Assembly: GCF_000024345.1 (NCBI RefSeq)
Contig: NC_013729.1
Span: 2,666,001 to 2,730,000, forward strand
Reading direction: 5' to 3'
DNA from: Kribbella flavida DSM 17836
Lineage (GTDB): Bacteria; Actinomycetota; Actinomycetes; Propionibacteriales; Kribbellaceae
Length of the DNA: 64,000 bases
Of this stretch, positions 49,706 through 59,058 are shown in pieces. A program made the translations under genes and the position numbers. The notes under the pieces are model-generated. The model searched no databases and was not told the DNA's origin. It saw only the letters and a list, made by a program, of their open reading frames with translations. Numbering within the stretch: position 1 is the stretch's first letter; every line of letters begins with the position of its first letter.

Positions 49706-50623
49706 TCAGGCCGTGGTCGCCCAGGCCAGCCGCGCGGCGCCGAGCAGGCCGGCGTTGGCCAGCTGCGCCGGCTCGACGGTGAGGTCGGCAACGAACGGCA
49801 GCTGCGCCAGCCGCTTCACCCAGCGGCCGACCGGGTCGAACAGGACCGGACCGGCCTTCGCGACGCCGCCGCCGATGACGACGGTGGTGAGGTCCACGGT
49901 GACCGCGGTCGCGACGATGCCGGCGGCCAGCGCTTGCGCGCCGTCGTCGAACACCGCGAGCGCGATCTCGTCCCCGGCCGCGGCGTCCGCCGACAGCATC
50001 GCGGCGTCGACCAGCTCGCCGGACCGCCAGCCTCGGCGCTGCGCCCGCGCCACCATCCGCGGGCCGCTGGCGTACGTCTCCACGCAGCCGTACGACCCGC
50101 ACGCGCACACCTCGCCGTCCAGGTCGACGACCATGTGCCCGAGGTGGGCGGCGTTGCCGGACTGGCCGAGCAGCGGCTTGCCGTCCATCACGATGCCGGC
50201 GCCGACCCCGGTCGAGACCACGATGCCCAGCAGTGTGCCGACCCCGCGGCCGGCGCCGGTCCACGACTCGCCCAGGGCGAAGCAGTGGCCGTCGACCCCG
50301 AGCTCCACCGGTACGCCGCCGACCAGCTCCCGGACCCGGTCGACGAGCGGGAAGTTCCGCCAGCCGACGATGTTCACCGGCGAGACCAGGCCGTGCCGCT
50401 GGTCGAGCGGGCCCGCCGAGCCGATGCCGACGGCCACCGGGGTGACCTCGCCGCGAACCCGGCCGATCAGCTCGGCCAGGGCGGCGAACACCTGGTCGGC
50501 GTCGCCGCGCGGCGTGGGGATCCGGTCCTCGGTGAGGATCCGGCCGTCAGCGGCCACCAGCGCGGCGGCCATCTTCGTGCCGCCGATGTCGATGCCGAGA
50601 ACGGTCGTTGCCTCGTCGCTCAT
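49706..50623 (-). CDS. ROK family sugar kinase (glucokinase-like)
   Basis: A 305-residue protein starting at ATG 50623; the longer frame upstream reads across the neighbouring gene. VLGIDIGGTKMAAALV is the ATP phosphate motif. GIVVSTGVGAGIVMDG, then GHMVVDLDGEVCACGSYGCVETYASG, contains the sugar-binding Glu/His and the ROK zinc motif CxCGxxGCxE. There is no N-terminal helix-turn-helix, so it is a kinase and not a regulator. It phosphorylates glucose, mannose or an amino sugar released by the glycosidases encoded nearby. It begins 10 bp after the stop of the preceding gene, so it is the last member of the GH38 operon. Confidence 0.9.
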   Translation of the reverse strand: MSDEATTVLGIDIGGTKMAAALVAADGRILTEDRIPTPRGDADQVFAALAELIGRVRGEVTPVAVGIGSAGPLDQRHGLVSPVNIVGWRNFPLVDRVRELVGGVPVELGVDGHCFALGESWTGAGRGVGTLLGIVVSTGVGAGIVMDGKPLLGQSGNAAHLGHMVVDLDGEVCACGSYGCVETYASGPRMVARAQRRGWRSGELVDAAMLSADAAAGDEIALAVFDDGAQALAAGIVATAVTVDLTTVVIGGGVAKAGPVLFDPVGRWVKRLAQLPFVADLTVEPAQLANAGLLGAARLAWATTA

Positions 50624-50633
50624 GGTCCCCCCG

Positions 50634-51275
50634 TCAGTGCCGGTGCAGATTGTCAGGTTGATTGCTGTCGCCGGGGTGCTCCAGGCCGTGCACCAGCTGC
50701 ACCCGCTCGTGCATGGCCCGGTTGAGCCAGCGCGCGAACGCCTCCAGCCGCGCACTGTCGAGCAGCTCGGCGTGCCAGTGGTCCACCGGTACGTCCGGGT
50801 CCGCGGGGGCAGGGACGCCGAGCAGATCCGCGGCGTACGCGAGCTGCTCGGGTGGGATCCGTACGTCGGCGCTGACCAGCGTGGCGACCCGGCGTACGGC
50901 CTCGGAACCGGCCAGGGCGGCCGCGGTGATGGAGCCGACGGCGATCGCGGCGGACACGTCCAGCGGCCGGGCCGGCGCCTGCGGTCCGGCGTCCGCGCGG
51001 CGGCGGAGCTCGTCGAGGCAGACCTGCTCGGTGATGACGACCTGGGCCACCCAGCGGGTCAGCTGCCGGCCCTCGCGACTGTCGGGCTTCGGCAGCACGC
51101 AGGCGGCGTCGCCGGCGCGGACGGCCGCGAGGCGCTCGTCGAGCAGCGTGCGGGGGACCGGTTGCCCGTTGAGGTAGGCCATCACGTCGTCCGGTGCCGC
51201 TGGGGCACCGGGACGCTCCTCCGCAGACCCGTGCCCGTGCCCGTCGTGCCGGTCGACAGTGACAGCGGTCGTCAC
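50634..51275 (-). CDS. Uncharacterised protein between GH38 and ROK kinase genes
   Basis: A 213-residue protein. GTG 51275 overlaps the mannosidase stop as GTGA. After a His/Gly-rich start, VMAYLNGQPVPRTLLDERLAAVRAG resembles the N-terminal helix region of SurA/peptidyl-prolyl isomerase chaperones. REGRQLTRWVAQVVITEQVC follows. No isomerase domain is present. There is no signal peptide or membrane segment. Coupled translation with the alpha-mannosidase suggests it helps that enzyme or its substrate pathway. Function is not known to me. Confidence 0.7.
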   Translation of the reverse strand: MTTAVTVDRHDGHGHGSAEERPGAPAAPDDVMAYLNGQPVPRTLLDERLAAVRAGDAACVLPKPDSREGRQLTRWVAQVVITEQVCLDELRRRADAGPQAPARPLDVSAAIAVGSITAAALAGSEAVRRVATLVSADVRIPPEQLAYAADLLGVPAPADPDVPVDHWHAELLDSARLEAFARWLNRAMHERVQLVHGLEHPGDSNQPDNLHRH

Positions 51276-54200
51276 TGGATCTCCAGTCGCACGGTGGGCG
51301 CGTACTGCGCCCGGCCGAACCACATCACCTTCGGCAGCACCCAGGCGTGCGCGGGCGTCGCGTCGGCCGGCGCCTGCACCGGAACCGGCACGGTCACCGA
51401 CGACTTCGCCGGGACGACCACTGCGCGCACCGGTTCCGGCAGCCACGACCAGGTGCCGTACGGCGACGCCAGCTGCAGCTCGGCCCGGATCTGCGACGAG
51501 GTGTCGTTGGCGAAGACCAGATCGAGCGTCGCGGAGGTCCCCGGAGCCAGTCGCAGGTCCAGGGTCGACGGCGTGACGGTCAGCCCGGTCGGGCGGCCCG
51601 GCTCACCTTCGGCGGCGCCGGCCCCGTGGTCCGGCGGCTCCGTCGGCGCCATCGCGAACCCGAGGCTCGCGGTCAGCTGCGGGCTCTCGCCGACGAACAC
51701 CGTCACCACGTCCTCGACCGACCGCACCCCGGCGCCACCGGCGAGGTGGTCGGTGGCGGTGTCGATCCGGGCGGCGACGAAGTACTGGCCGGGCTCGCAG
51801 TTCTCCGCCGGGTGCACGTACGCGAGGTGGCGGACGTAGCCGCCCGGCTCGAGCCGCAGGGTCCGCTCCGGCTGGTCCGTGGTCCAGCCCTCCGGCAGGT
51901 CGAGCGACAGGATGCCGACGGCGGGCGTGTCGGCGTACTGGTTCGCGACGACCATCGACACCTCGAACTTCTGGCCGGCGGTGCGCACCACGGTGGGGGA
52001 GACCGAGAGACTGACCGGCAGGAAGCCCATCTGCGCGGGCCCGCGGTTGTGCAGCCAGTAGCGCGAGTACGACGGCTGGGCGATCTCCCCGGCCTGGCCG
52101 AGCACCGCCGGTTCGGCCGGTACGGCGGTTTCCAGGTCGAGCACGAACGTGTCGACGCCCGCGCCGGCCAGGTCGACGGTGAGCTTGCCGTCGGCAACTT
52201 CGATCGGGGCGCCGCGGTGCTCCAGCAGGTCGGCGTGGGTGGCGCCGGTGATCGGGACCGCCGAGGTGATGGTGGCGGTCGCGCCGAGGCCGGTGGCTTC
52301 GACCAGCCGCAGGGTGACGCCGTCGCGGGGATCGGCGGGGCGGCCGGAGCCGTGCGCGACGGGGTTGCCGGCCGGCTTCAGCGTGGAGACCAGCACGTCG
52401 CGCTCGGGGGTGACCTGAAGCAGCGAGTGGGTGGCCGGGAGCAGGCCGTCGTGAGCGGTGGTGGTTGCCGCCAGCAACGGTGAGGAGAACTCCTGGCCGC
52501 GGGCCGGAAGCTGCTGGGCGCGCCAGTCGCCGTCGCCGGCGGTCAGCGCGTAGCGGAACTCGTGGGTCCAGTGCTGGAGCTGGAACGACGAACCGTCCGG
52601 CGTCGAGCGGCGCGGCGGGTCGATCCAGATGCCCGACGGCCAGCCGGTGCAGGACCGCAGCAGCGAGGCGTGCAGTGCGCCGGTCGCGTCGACGGCGAAA
52701 CCGGGCAGACCGTAGGTGAGCAGGGCGACGGTCGCGTCCGTGAAGTCCTCGATCACGCCTTCGCCTGCGACGGTCGCGGTGATGCGCGCCTCGCCCAGCT
52801 CGGCGACGGCCGCCGCCACGGCAGCCGCGGTGGGCAGCACGAGCGCGGGAATCGCCCGCACGTCGCGGACATCGGCGTTCGGTTGCCAGACCTCCGCCAG
52901 CGCGGTCCGCGGCGGGAAGTACGAAGGTCCACCCTGCCGATCAACGACATCTTCCAGCAGGGAGGCCGCGGCGCCGACCAGGATGCGCAGGTCGGGGAGG
53001 TTGGAGTCGACCTTGAGATGACCGTAGCGGGAGCCGCCGGCCAGGGACGTGGTCGCGGTGACGCCGACCCGGGCGAGGGCGACGACGAGGTCGCGGACGT
53101 CCGCCGGGTCCGAGTCGTCCGGTACGACGATCTCGGCGACGGCGAGCGGGCGGGTGCCGACCGACTCACCAGCGCCGTCGACCAGCGCGATCCGCGCCGT
53201 CGCGCCGAGGCCGAACCAGGTGTTCGCCGGGTTGTCCAGCGTCCACGGTGCCTGCTCGCTGTCCACGTCGATCAGACCGAATCCGCGCCCGACCACCGCC
53301 CCGGCGACCTCGCTCAGCGGCAGCGCGCCCGGCACGTCGGCGGGGAACTTCACCCGCACCAGCCGGTCCGACTGCGCGTGGTCGAGGATCCGGGTGGTGA
53401 ACTCGATCCGGTCCAGCCCGGCGTACGCCGTGACGACCGCCTCGTAGGAGATTCCGTCGACCTCGCCGCGGCTGACCACCCGGCTGCCGAGCGGGCCGGA
53501 CTGCACGAAGACCTTCGCCGGCGCCTCGGTCGACCCGACCACCGGGCCGGACGGCGTCAGGTGCCACGGGCCCTCACCGAAGCGCGGGTGGTCCGGGTAC
53601 TCCTGGTAGACCCGCAGCTCGTTGCCGAGTCCCTTCAGCACCTGCCGGCCGGTCCGCTTGTCGAGAATGCCGCTGACCGCGCCGCCGCGGGACGCGTCGA
53701 CCGTGACCCGGAAGAACTCGTTCTCCACCGTGTCGGCGGAATCGGCCGGGCCCCACCCGCCCGGCGTACCGTCGGCCAGCTGGTAGGTGCGCCAGCCCAG
53801 CGACGGAACGTTCTCGGCGAGAAAGCTGAGCTTGTTGCCCTCGACAACAGACGGGAGTGCCTCGCCGTCCGGGCCGAGCACGGTGACCGGACCGGCCTCG
53901 GGCAGCTCGACCGTCACCAGGTCGGTGCGGGTGAACGACAGCGTGTTGGTGACGACCACCGCCTGACCGCCGAACGCGCTGGTGTCGATCCGGGCCGCGA
54001 ACGCCTCCAGCGCGGCGGTCCGGGCCGCGTCGGACAGGTCGTACGCCTCGCGCCAGCCGGTGACCAGGTCGATGTAGACCTGGTCCGACTCCGACCCGGT
54101 GATCGCGTCGTGGTGCGCGCCGTACGCGAGCTGCCGCCACACCTTGTCCAGCGCGGCCTCCGCGAACCGGCCGAGGCCGAGCAGGTCGGCGTACGTGCCG

Positions 54201-55537
54201 AGCTTCTCCGCGTCGACGGCGGCCACCTCGGCGGCGCGCTGCGCCTGCTTGGTGTCGATGTAGGAGACGTCCTTGCCGGTATAGATCGGGTTCATGTCGC
54301 GCGACTGCGGCGACGGGCGACGGCCCTGCGCCGCCAGCTCGGCACGGACCCGGTCCATGAAGTGCTTGGTCGTGCCGCAGACGAACTTCGGCCACGCGTA
54401 GCGCTCGGCCCAGTCGTGGTGCAGCGCGGTGATCCAGTTGTTCGGCGGGGTGTAGTCGCCGCCGACCGGCAGCAGCGTGTTCTTCGTCGCCGCGACCGTC
54501 TTCAGCGTCGCGAACAGCTGGTACGCCGTGTCGCCCGCGGCCTCGACGCTCGGCGCGTGCTGCAGGTCCCAGCCCGGGCCGTAGTGGTCGGGCATGTAGT
54601 GGGTGAGCACGCCGTCGCCGCTCGGGCTGATCCACTCGAACTCGCTGTGGAACTGCATCACCGCGGCGGTGCCGGACTTCGGGTCGCCCCAGGCCTGCCG
54701 CAGCGGTCCCCACTGGTGGAACGGGCCACGGGCCCAGGCGCTGCCGGTCAGCCCGGCCTTGGCCAGGTAGCCGGGGAACTGCGGGTCGTGGCCGAACACG
54801 TCCAGCTGCCAGGCGTTGCGCGGGTCGCCGCCGAGGATGTCGCGCTGGTAGCCGACGCCGTACACGATGTTGCGGATGGTGGTCTCGGCGCCGGTCAGGT
54901 TCGTGTTGGGCTCGTTGTAGGTGCCGCCGATGATCTCGACCCGGCCCTCGGCGATCAGCCGGCGCAGGACCGCGCGGTTCTCCGGGAAGGTGTCGAAGTA
55001 CGGCTTGAGGTAGTCCAGCTCGGCCAGCACGAAGCAGTACGCCGGGTCGCGCAGCGCCAGCTTCAGGTGCGCGTCGACGAGGCTGAACGCGTTGTGCGTG
55101 TAGACCGGGCGGGTGGTGCCGTCGGGGCCCTGGAGGTCCCAGCTGGTGGTGTACGCCGCCTGGGTGTTCCACCAGACCGGGTCGTAGTGGAAGTGCGACA
55201 CCATCACCATCGTCCAGCCCGGCTCGGCGACCACGATCGAGCCGGTGTCACGGGCCAGCTCGGTGCCGTCGCCGGTGAGCACCGTGACGGTCGCGGGCAG
55301 CTCAGCGCCGTACGCCGTGCGCTGGTCGGCGGGCAGCTCGAGCGGCACCTCGACGCGGACCGGGCCGTCGCCCGCCGGCAGGTCCGTCGTACCGGTCACG
55401 CCGTCGCCGGTGACCTGAACGGCCAGCGGGCCGTCGGCGGCCGAGCGGGTGAGCTCGATGCGGAGGATCTGGCGCGGGTCGTCGTCGGAGCCGACGAACA
55501 GTTCGGGCGAGGTGACGCGGGTGATCTGCACTGTCAC
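51272..55537 (-). CDS. Glycoside hydrolase family 38 alpha-mannosidase
   Basis: A 1,421-residue protein from GTG 55537. Residues 1-108 are an N-terminal beta region. VSHFHYDPVWWNTQ at about 114 supplies zinc ligands, and WQLDVFGHDPQFPGYLAKAG holds the nucleophile Asp of GH38. HHDAITGSESDQVY is the later zinc/active-site His segment. Large beta domains follow, and the C-terminal part (SLSVSPTVVRTAGQKFEV onward, then LRLAPGTSATLDLVF) looks like NEW3/CARDB-type sandwiches. No signal peptide is visible, so it is probably cytoplasmic, cutting alpha-mannosides imported as oligosaccharides. It leads an operon with the unknown protein and the ROK kinase. Confidence 0.9.
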   Translation of the reverse strand: MTVQITRVTSPELFVGSDDDPRQILRIELTRSAADGPLAVQVTGDGVTGTTDLPAGDGPVRVEVPLELPADQRTAYGAELPATVTVLTGDGTELARDTGSIVVAEPGWTMVMVSHFHYDPVWWNTQAAYTTSWDLQGPDGTTRPVYTHNAFSLVDAHLKLALRDPAYCFVLAELDYLKPYFDTFPENRAVLRRLIAEGRVEIIGGTYNEPNTNLTGAETTIRNIVYGVGYQRDILGGDPRNAWQLDVFGHDPQFPGYLAKAGLTGSAWARGPFHQWGPLRQAWGDPKSGTAAVMQFHSEFEWISPSGDGVLTHYMPDHYGPGWDLQHAPSVEAAGDTAYQLFATLKTVAATKNTLLPVGGDYTPPNNWITALHHDWAERYAWPKFVCGTTKHFMDRVRAELAAQGRRPSPQSRDMNPIYTGKDVSYIDTKQAQRAAEVAAVDAEKLGTYADLLGLGRFAEAALDKVWRQLAYGAHHDAITGSESDQVYIDLVTGWREAYDLSDAARTAALEAFAARIDTSAFGGQAVVVTNTLSFTRTDLVTVELPEAGPVTVLGPDGEALPSVVEGNKLSFLAENVPSLGWRTYQLADGTPGGWGPADSADTVENEFFRVTVDASRGGAVSGILDKRTGRQVLKGLGNELRVYQEYPDHPRFGEGPWHLTPSGPVVGSTEAPAKVFVQSGPLGSRVVSRGEVDGISYEAVVTAYAGLDRIEFTTRILDHAQSDRLVRVKFPADVPGALPLSEVAGAVVGRGFGLIDVDSEQAPWTLDNPANTWFGLGATARIALVDGAGESVGTRPLAVAEIVVPDDSDPADVRDLVVALARVGVTATTSLAGGSRYGHLKVDSNLPDLRILVGAAASLLEDVVDRQGGPSYFPPRTALAEVWQPNADVRDVRAIPALVLPTAAAVAAAVAELGEARITATVAGEGVIEDFTDATVALLTYGLPGFAVDATGALHASLLRSCTGWPSGIWIDPPRRSTPDGSSFQLQHWTHEFRYALTAGDGDWRAQQLPARGQEFSSPLLAATTTAHDGLLPATHSLLQVTPERDVLVSTLKPAGNPVAHGSGRPADPRDGVTLRLVEATGLGATATITSAVPITGATHADLLEHRGAPIEVADGKLTVDLAGAGVDTFVLDLETAVPAEPAVLGQAGEIAQPSYSRYWLHNRGPAQMGFLPVSLSVSPTVVRTAGQKFEVSMVVANQYADTPAVGILSLDLPEGWTTDQPERTLRLEPGGYVRHLAYVHPAENCEPGQYFVAARIDTATDHLAGGAGVRSVEDVVTVFVGESPQLTASLGFAMAPTEPPDHGAGAAEGEPGRPTGLTVTPSTLDLRLAPGTSATLDLVFANDTSSQIRAELQLASPYGTWSWLPEPVRAVVVPAKSSVTVPVPVQAPADATPAHAWVLPKVMWFGRAQYAPTVRLEIQ

Positions 55538-55717
55538 GGTGTCGGGCTCCGGTCGGTGGCGGTCAGGTCGAGAGACAACGTTATCCGCAACCGGGGGATA
55601 CAGCGAGAGGCTGTTGCTGCTAATCACGCATGACTGCGCTACTCAGTGCGCCCTTTGAGGGCTGAAGTCGTACGAAAAGTGATTGACAACGATGGCCTTT
55701 TCAGGCAGCCAAACGAC

Positions 55718-55752
55718 GCTCGCCGCCTCGCCCGGCGGGCGAGACGGCGAGC
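55718..55752 (-). terminator. Terminator of the PhoD gene
   Basis: GCTCGCCG (55718-55725) pairs with CGGCGAGC (55745-55752), and inside it CTCGCCC (55727-55733) with GGGCGAG (55737-55743); one C/A mismatch, loop GGC. It lies 57 bp beyond the PhoD stop. The rest of the 55538-55809 gap should hold the GH38 promoter, which I cannot pin down. Confidence 0.65.
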
Positions 55753-55809
55753 GGAAGGCCAAGGCCGGGGGCAGATCAGGCCCGGGCTCGGCAAGCTGTG
55801 GACAGGGCG

Positions 55810-57381
55810 TCAGGTGAGGTTCAGGCCGGGGCGGCCGGCTTCGACGGTGAAGGTGGCGCGGGTGGTGACGGGGGCGCCGGGGGTGGAGACGTAGGGCAGC
55901 ACCTTGAAGTCGGCCTGCAGGCTGTCGCGGGTGATCCGGGTGCTGACGTAGCCGCGCTGGTTGTTGATCAGCTTCATCTGCGGGTTCTCCGTGAGCTGGA
56001 GCTGACCGCCGGTCGGCATGTCCTGGCCGTCGCCGCCGGAGGTGATCGAGCTGGTCACCAGCTCGACCCCGAGGGTCGCCGAGTCCGGGTCACGGAAGTC
56101 GGCCTTGAGGTCGTTGGCGTAGTGCTTGTGCACGTCGCCGGTGAGCACCACCGGGTTGGTCACCCCGCGCTGCTGGAAGCCGTCGAGGATCCGCTGCCGC
56201 GACGCGGCGTACCCGTCCCAGGCGTCCATGCTGTAGCTGACCGCCGGCCCGGCGGTGAAGTCGCGGGCGGCGAAGAACACCTGCTGGCCGATCACGTCCC
56301 AGGTCGCCGACGACCGTCCGAGCCCGTCCAGCAGCCACTTCTCCTGCTCCGGTCCGGTGATCGAGCGCGCCGGGTCGAGCGCGGCCGGGCAGTCCGACGC
56401 GGTGTCGTTGCAGGCCTGGTCGCTGCGGTACTGCCGGGTGTCGAGCATGTGGAACGACGCCAGCCGCCCCCACTGGATGCGCCGGTAGATCTGCATGTCG
56501 ATCCCGCGCGGGATCGAGCTGCGCCGCAGCGGCATGCTCTCGTAGTACACCCGGTACGCCGCCGCCCGCCGCTCCAGGAAGCCGGGCTGCCCGGCCGGCG
56601 ACGGGATCTCGTCGGCGTAGTTGTTCTCCAGCTCGTGGTCGTCCCACACCACGACCCACGGCGCGACGGCGTGCGCGGCCTGCAGGTCCGGGTCGGTCCG
56701 GTACTGCGCGTGCCGCACCCGGTAGTCGGCCAGCGTCCAGATCTCCTTGGCCGGCGAGTGCGCCCGCGGACCGGTGCCTCCGGCCCCTTCGTAGATGTAG
56801 TCACCCAGGTGCAGCACCAGCGACGGCTGCTCCTCGGCCATCCGCCGGTACGCCGTGAAGTAGCCGCCGGCGTAGTTCGAGCACGACACGAACGACATGT
56901 GCAGCGGGCTGCCGTACGTCCCCGGCAGCGGCGTGGTCAGCGTCCGGCCGACCTGCGACACGTGCCGCTCGCAACGGAAGCGGTAGTAGTACTCGCGGCC
57001 CGGCAGCAGTCCGTGCACCTCGACGTGGACGGCGTGCGCGGACTCGGGCCCGGCCGAAACCACGCCGGCCCGGACGACGCGGCGCATCTGCGGGTCCAGC
57101 GCGACCTGCCACTGCACCTGGTACCGGCGGCTCGGCATGCCGCCCATCCCGTCGGCGGCGAGCGGGTCGAGCGCGAGCCGGGTCCACAGCACGACGCTCT
57201 GGTGGTCCGGGTCGCCCGAGGCGACGCCCAGGGTGAAGGGGTTGGCCAGCGGCTGACGGGGACCGGTGGACTCGGCCGGCAGCGGCGAGCCGGTCGCGGG
57301 CAGCGACCCGGCCGCGGCGAGCGCGGTGGCGCCGGCGGTCGCCGCGAGCAGACTGCGTCGGGTGATCGGTGCAACGGGCAT
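55810..57381 (-). CDS. Alkaline phosphatase D family protein (PhoD), Tat-exported
   Basis: A 523-residue protein starting at ATG 57381 after GGAG. The N-terminus ITRRSLLAATAGATALAAAG is a twin-arginine signal. FTLGVASGDPDHQSVVLWTRL is the PhoD N-terminal domain. VSCSNYAGGYFTAYRRMAEE, LHLGDYIYE, VWDDHELENNYAD and LTGDVHKHYANDL supply Asp, His and Cys metal ligands for Fe/Ca. It is a secreted phosphomonoesterase or diesterase for phosphate scavenging. It is divergent from the GH3 gene. Confidence 0.93.
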   Translation of the reverse strand: MPVAPITRRSLLAATAGATALAAAGSLPATGSPLPAESTGPRQPLANPFTLGVASGDPDHQSVVLWTRLALDPLAADGMGGMPSRRYQVQWQVALDPQMRRVVRAGVVSAGPESAHAVHVEVHGLLPGREYYYRFRCERHVSQVGRTLTTPLPGTYGSPLHMSFVSCSNYAGGYFTAYRRMAEEQPSLVLHLGDYIYEGAGGTGPRAHSPAKEIWTLADYRVRHAQYRTDPDLQAAHAVAPWVVVWDDHELENNYADEIPSPAGQPGFLERRAAAYRVYYESMPLRRSSIPRGIDMQIYRRIQWGRLASFHMLDTRQYRSDQACNDTASDCPAALDPARSITGPEQEKWLLDGLGRSSATWDVIGQQVFFAARDFTAGPAVSYSMDAWDGYAASRQRILDGFQQRGVTNPVVLTGDVHKHYANDLKADFRDPDSATLGVELVTSSITSGGDGQDMPTGGQLQLTENPQMKLINNQRGYVSTRITRDSLQADFKVLPYVSTPGAPVTTRATFTVEAGRPGLNLT

Positions 57382-57554
57382 GGCGGAGCTCCGTGTCTGA
57401 TCGGGGAATGGAGTCCCGGCCACCCTGCTGCCGGCGGGCGAACCCGAGGTGACCGTCAGTCGTGAGCCGGGTGAAACTTTCCAACCGGCGAGCGTCCGGC
57501 GTGGTGACCCGGTCTCCACTGGCGTGCCGCGGGCGGACAGGAGAAGGTGTGCGG

Positions 57555-59012
57555 ATGAGCGACCAACTGGAACGTGACGCCGCCGGCGCCCTGATCGTCG
57601 GCTTCACCGGAACCACCGCCCCCGACGACCTGCGCCGCGCGGTCGCGGCCGGCCTCGGGGCCGTCATCCTGTTCACCCGCAACGTCACCGACGCCGAGCA
57701 GGTGGCCGCGCTGACCACCGCGCTGCGCGCCGAGCGGCCCGACCTGCTGATCGCGATCGACCACGAAGGCGGCGAGTTCAGCCACCTCGCGCCGGCCAAC
57801 CCGTGGCCGCTGTCCTCGCCCCGGTCGCTGGGTGAGCTCGACGACACGGACCTGACCCGCGCCTCCGCGCGGGACGCCGCCGCCACGCTGGCCGCGCTCG
57901 GCATCGACGTGATGCTCGCGCCCTCGGTGGACGTGAACAGCAACCCGGCGAACCCGATCATCTCCACCCGCTCGTTCGGTACCACCGCCGGCGTGGTATC
58001 CCGGCACGGCGTCGCCTTCGTCCAGGGCGTGCACGACGCCGGGATCGCGGCCTGCCCGAAGCACTTCCCGGGGCACGGCGACGTCGCGGTCGACTCGCAC
58101 CTGGCCCTGCCGCGGGTGGACCGGTCGGTCGAGCAGGTCACCGCGGTCGAGCTGGCCCCGTTCAAGGCGACGATCGAGGCCGGCGCGGACCTGGTGATGA
58201 GCGCGCACATCATCTTCTCCGCGTACGACGACCAGCCCGCGACGCTGTCGCACCGGATCCTGCAAGGCCTGCTGCGCGACGAGCTCGGCTTCACCGGCGT
58301 GATCACCACCGACGCGCTGGAGATGCAGGCGATCACCGCGACCCGGTCGATCGAGGACGCCGCCGTGGCCTCGATCCGGGCCGGCGCCGACCTGGCGATG
58401 ATCGCGATCGGCGAGGCCGACCCGCGCGCGCTGACCGCCCACCTGGTGGATGCCGTCAGCAACGGCACGCTCGACGCCGGCCGGCTGGCCGAGGCGGCCG
58501 GGCGGGTCCGCGAACTGGCGGGGAAGCTGGCGTCCCGCCCGCGGCTGCCCGGCCTGGACGGCGCGCCGGTGCGCGAGGTGGCCGCCCGCACCGTGACCGG
58601 CCAGGAACTGCCCGCGCTGGGCGGTGCGCCGTACGTGGTGGATCTGACGCAAGGGCTGCACCCGGCCTGGAACCCGTACTTCAGCGGGTTGCCGGAGGTG
58701 TTCGCCAAGGTCGCGCCGGACTCGGCCGGAGTGGTGCTGCGCGGGCAGGACGCCGAGGCGCTGAACCAGGCGCAGGCGGCCGCGATCGGACGGCCCCTGG
58801 TGGTCTCGGTGCAGGACGCGGTCCGGACGCCGTGGATGCGGCAGGCGCTGCAGGAGCTGATCGAGAGTCACGAGGGCGACGTCTTCGTGCTGTGCAGCGG
58901 CATTCCCGAGGACCGCGCGCTCGTTCCGGCGAGCGTGCCGACGGCGGTCACGTACGGCCGCAACCTGGTCGTGCTGCAGGCGGTTGCGCAGCTCCTGACC
59001 AGGGTGCCGTAG
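57555..59012 (+). CDS. Glycoside hydrolase family 3 (beta-N-acetylhexosaminidase-like)
   Basis: A 485-residue protein starting at ATG 57555 after GGAGAAGG. IAIDHEGGEFSHL binds substrate, CPKHFPGHGDVAVDSHLALP is the NagZ-type catalytic loop with Asp-His, and GVITTDALEMQAI contains the nucleophile Asp. A second domain of about 150 residues follows and ends QLLTRVP. It has no signal peptide. It removes beta-linked N-acetylglucosamine (or other beta-glycosyl) residues; the KHFPGHG loop favours N-acetylhexosaminides. It is probably co-transcribed with the fucosidase 46 bp downstream. Confidence 0.9.
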   Translation: MSDQLERDAAGALIVGFTGTTAPDDLRRAVAAGLGAVILFTRNVTDAEQVAALTTALRAERPDLLIAIDHEGGEFSHLAPANPWPLSSPRSLGELDDTDLTRASARDAAATLAALGIDVMLAPSVDVNSNPANPIISTRSFGTTAGVVSRHGVAFVQGVHDAGIAACPKHFPGHGDVAVDSHLALPRVDRSVEQVTAVELAPFKATIEAGADLVMSAHIIFSAYDDQPATLSHRILQGLLRDELGFTGVITTDALEMQAITATRSIEDAAVASIRAGADLAMIAIGEADPRALTAHLVDAVSNGTLDAGRLAEAAGRVRELAGKLASRPRLPGLDGAPVREVAARTVTGQELPALGGAPYVVDLTQGLHPAWNPYFSGLPEVFAKVAPDSAGVVLRGQDAEALNQAQAAAIGRPLVVSVQDAVRTPWMRQALQELIESHEGDVFVLCSGIPEDRALVPASVPTAVTYGRNLVVLQAVAQLLTRVP

Positions 59013-59026
59013 ATCCTATATCCTAT
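59013..59026. promoter_or_regulatory. Tandem ATCCTAT repeat before the fucosidase gene
   Basis: ATCCTAT occurs twice in direct contact in the 46-bp GH3/GH29 gap. It is AT-rich relative to its surroundings. Short repeats of this type are often regulator sites; the regulator is unknown. Confidence 0.3.
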
Positions 59027-59058
59027 CGTCGACGTGTCGGCGATCTGAGGAGTGCGCG

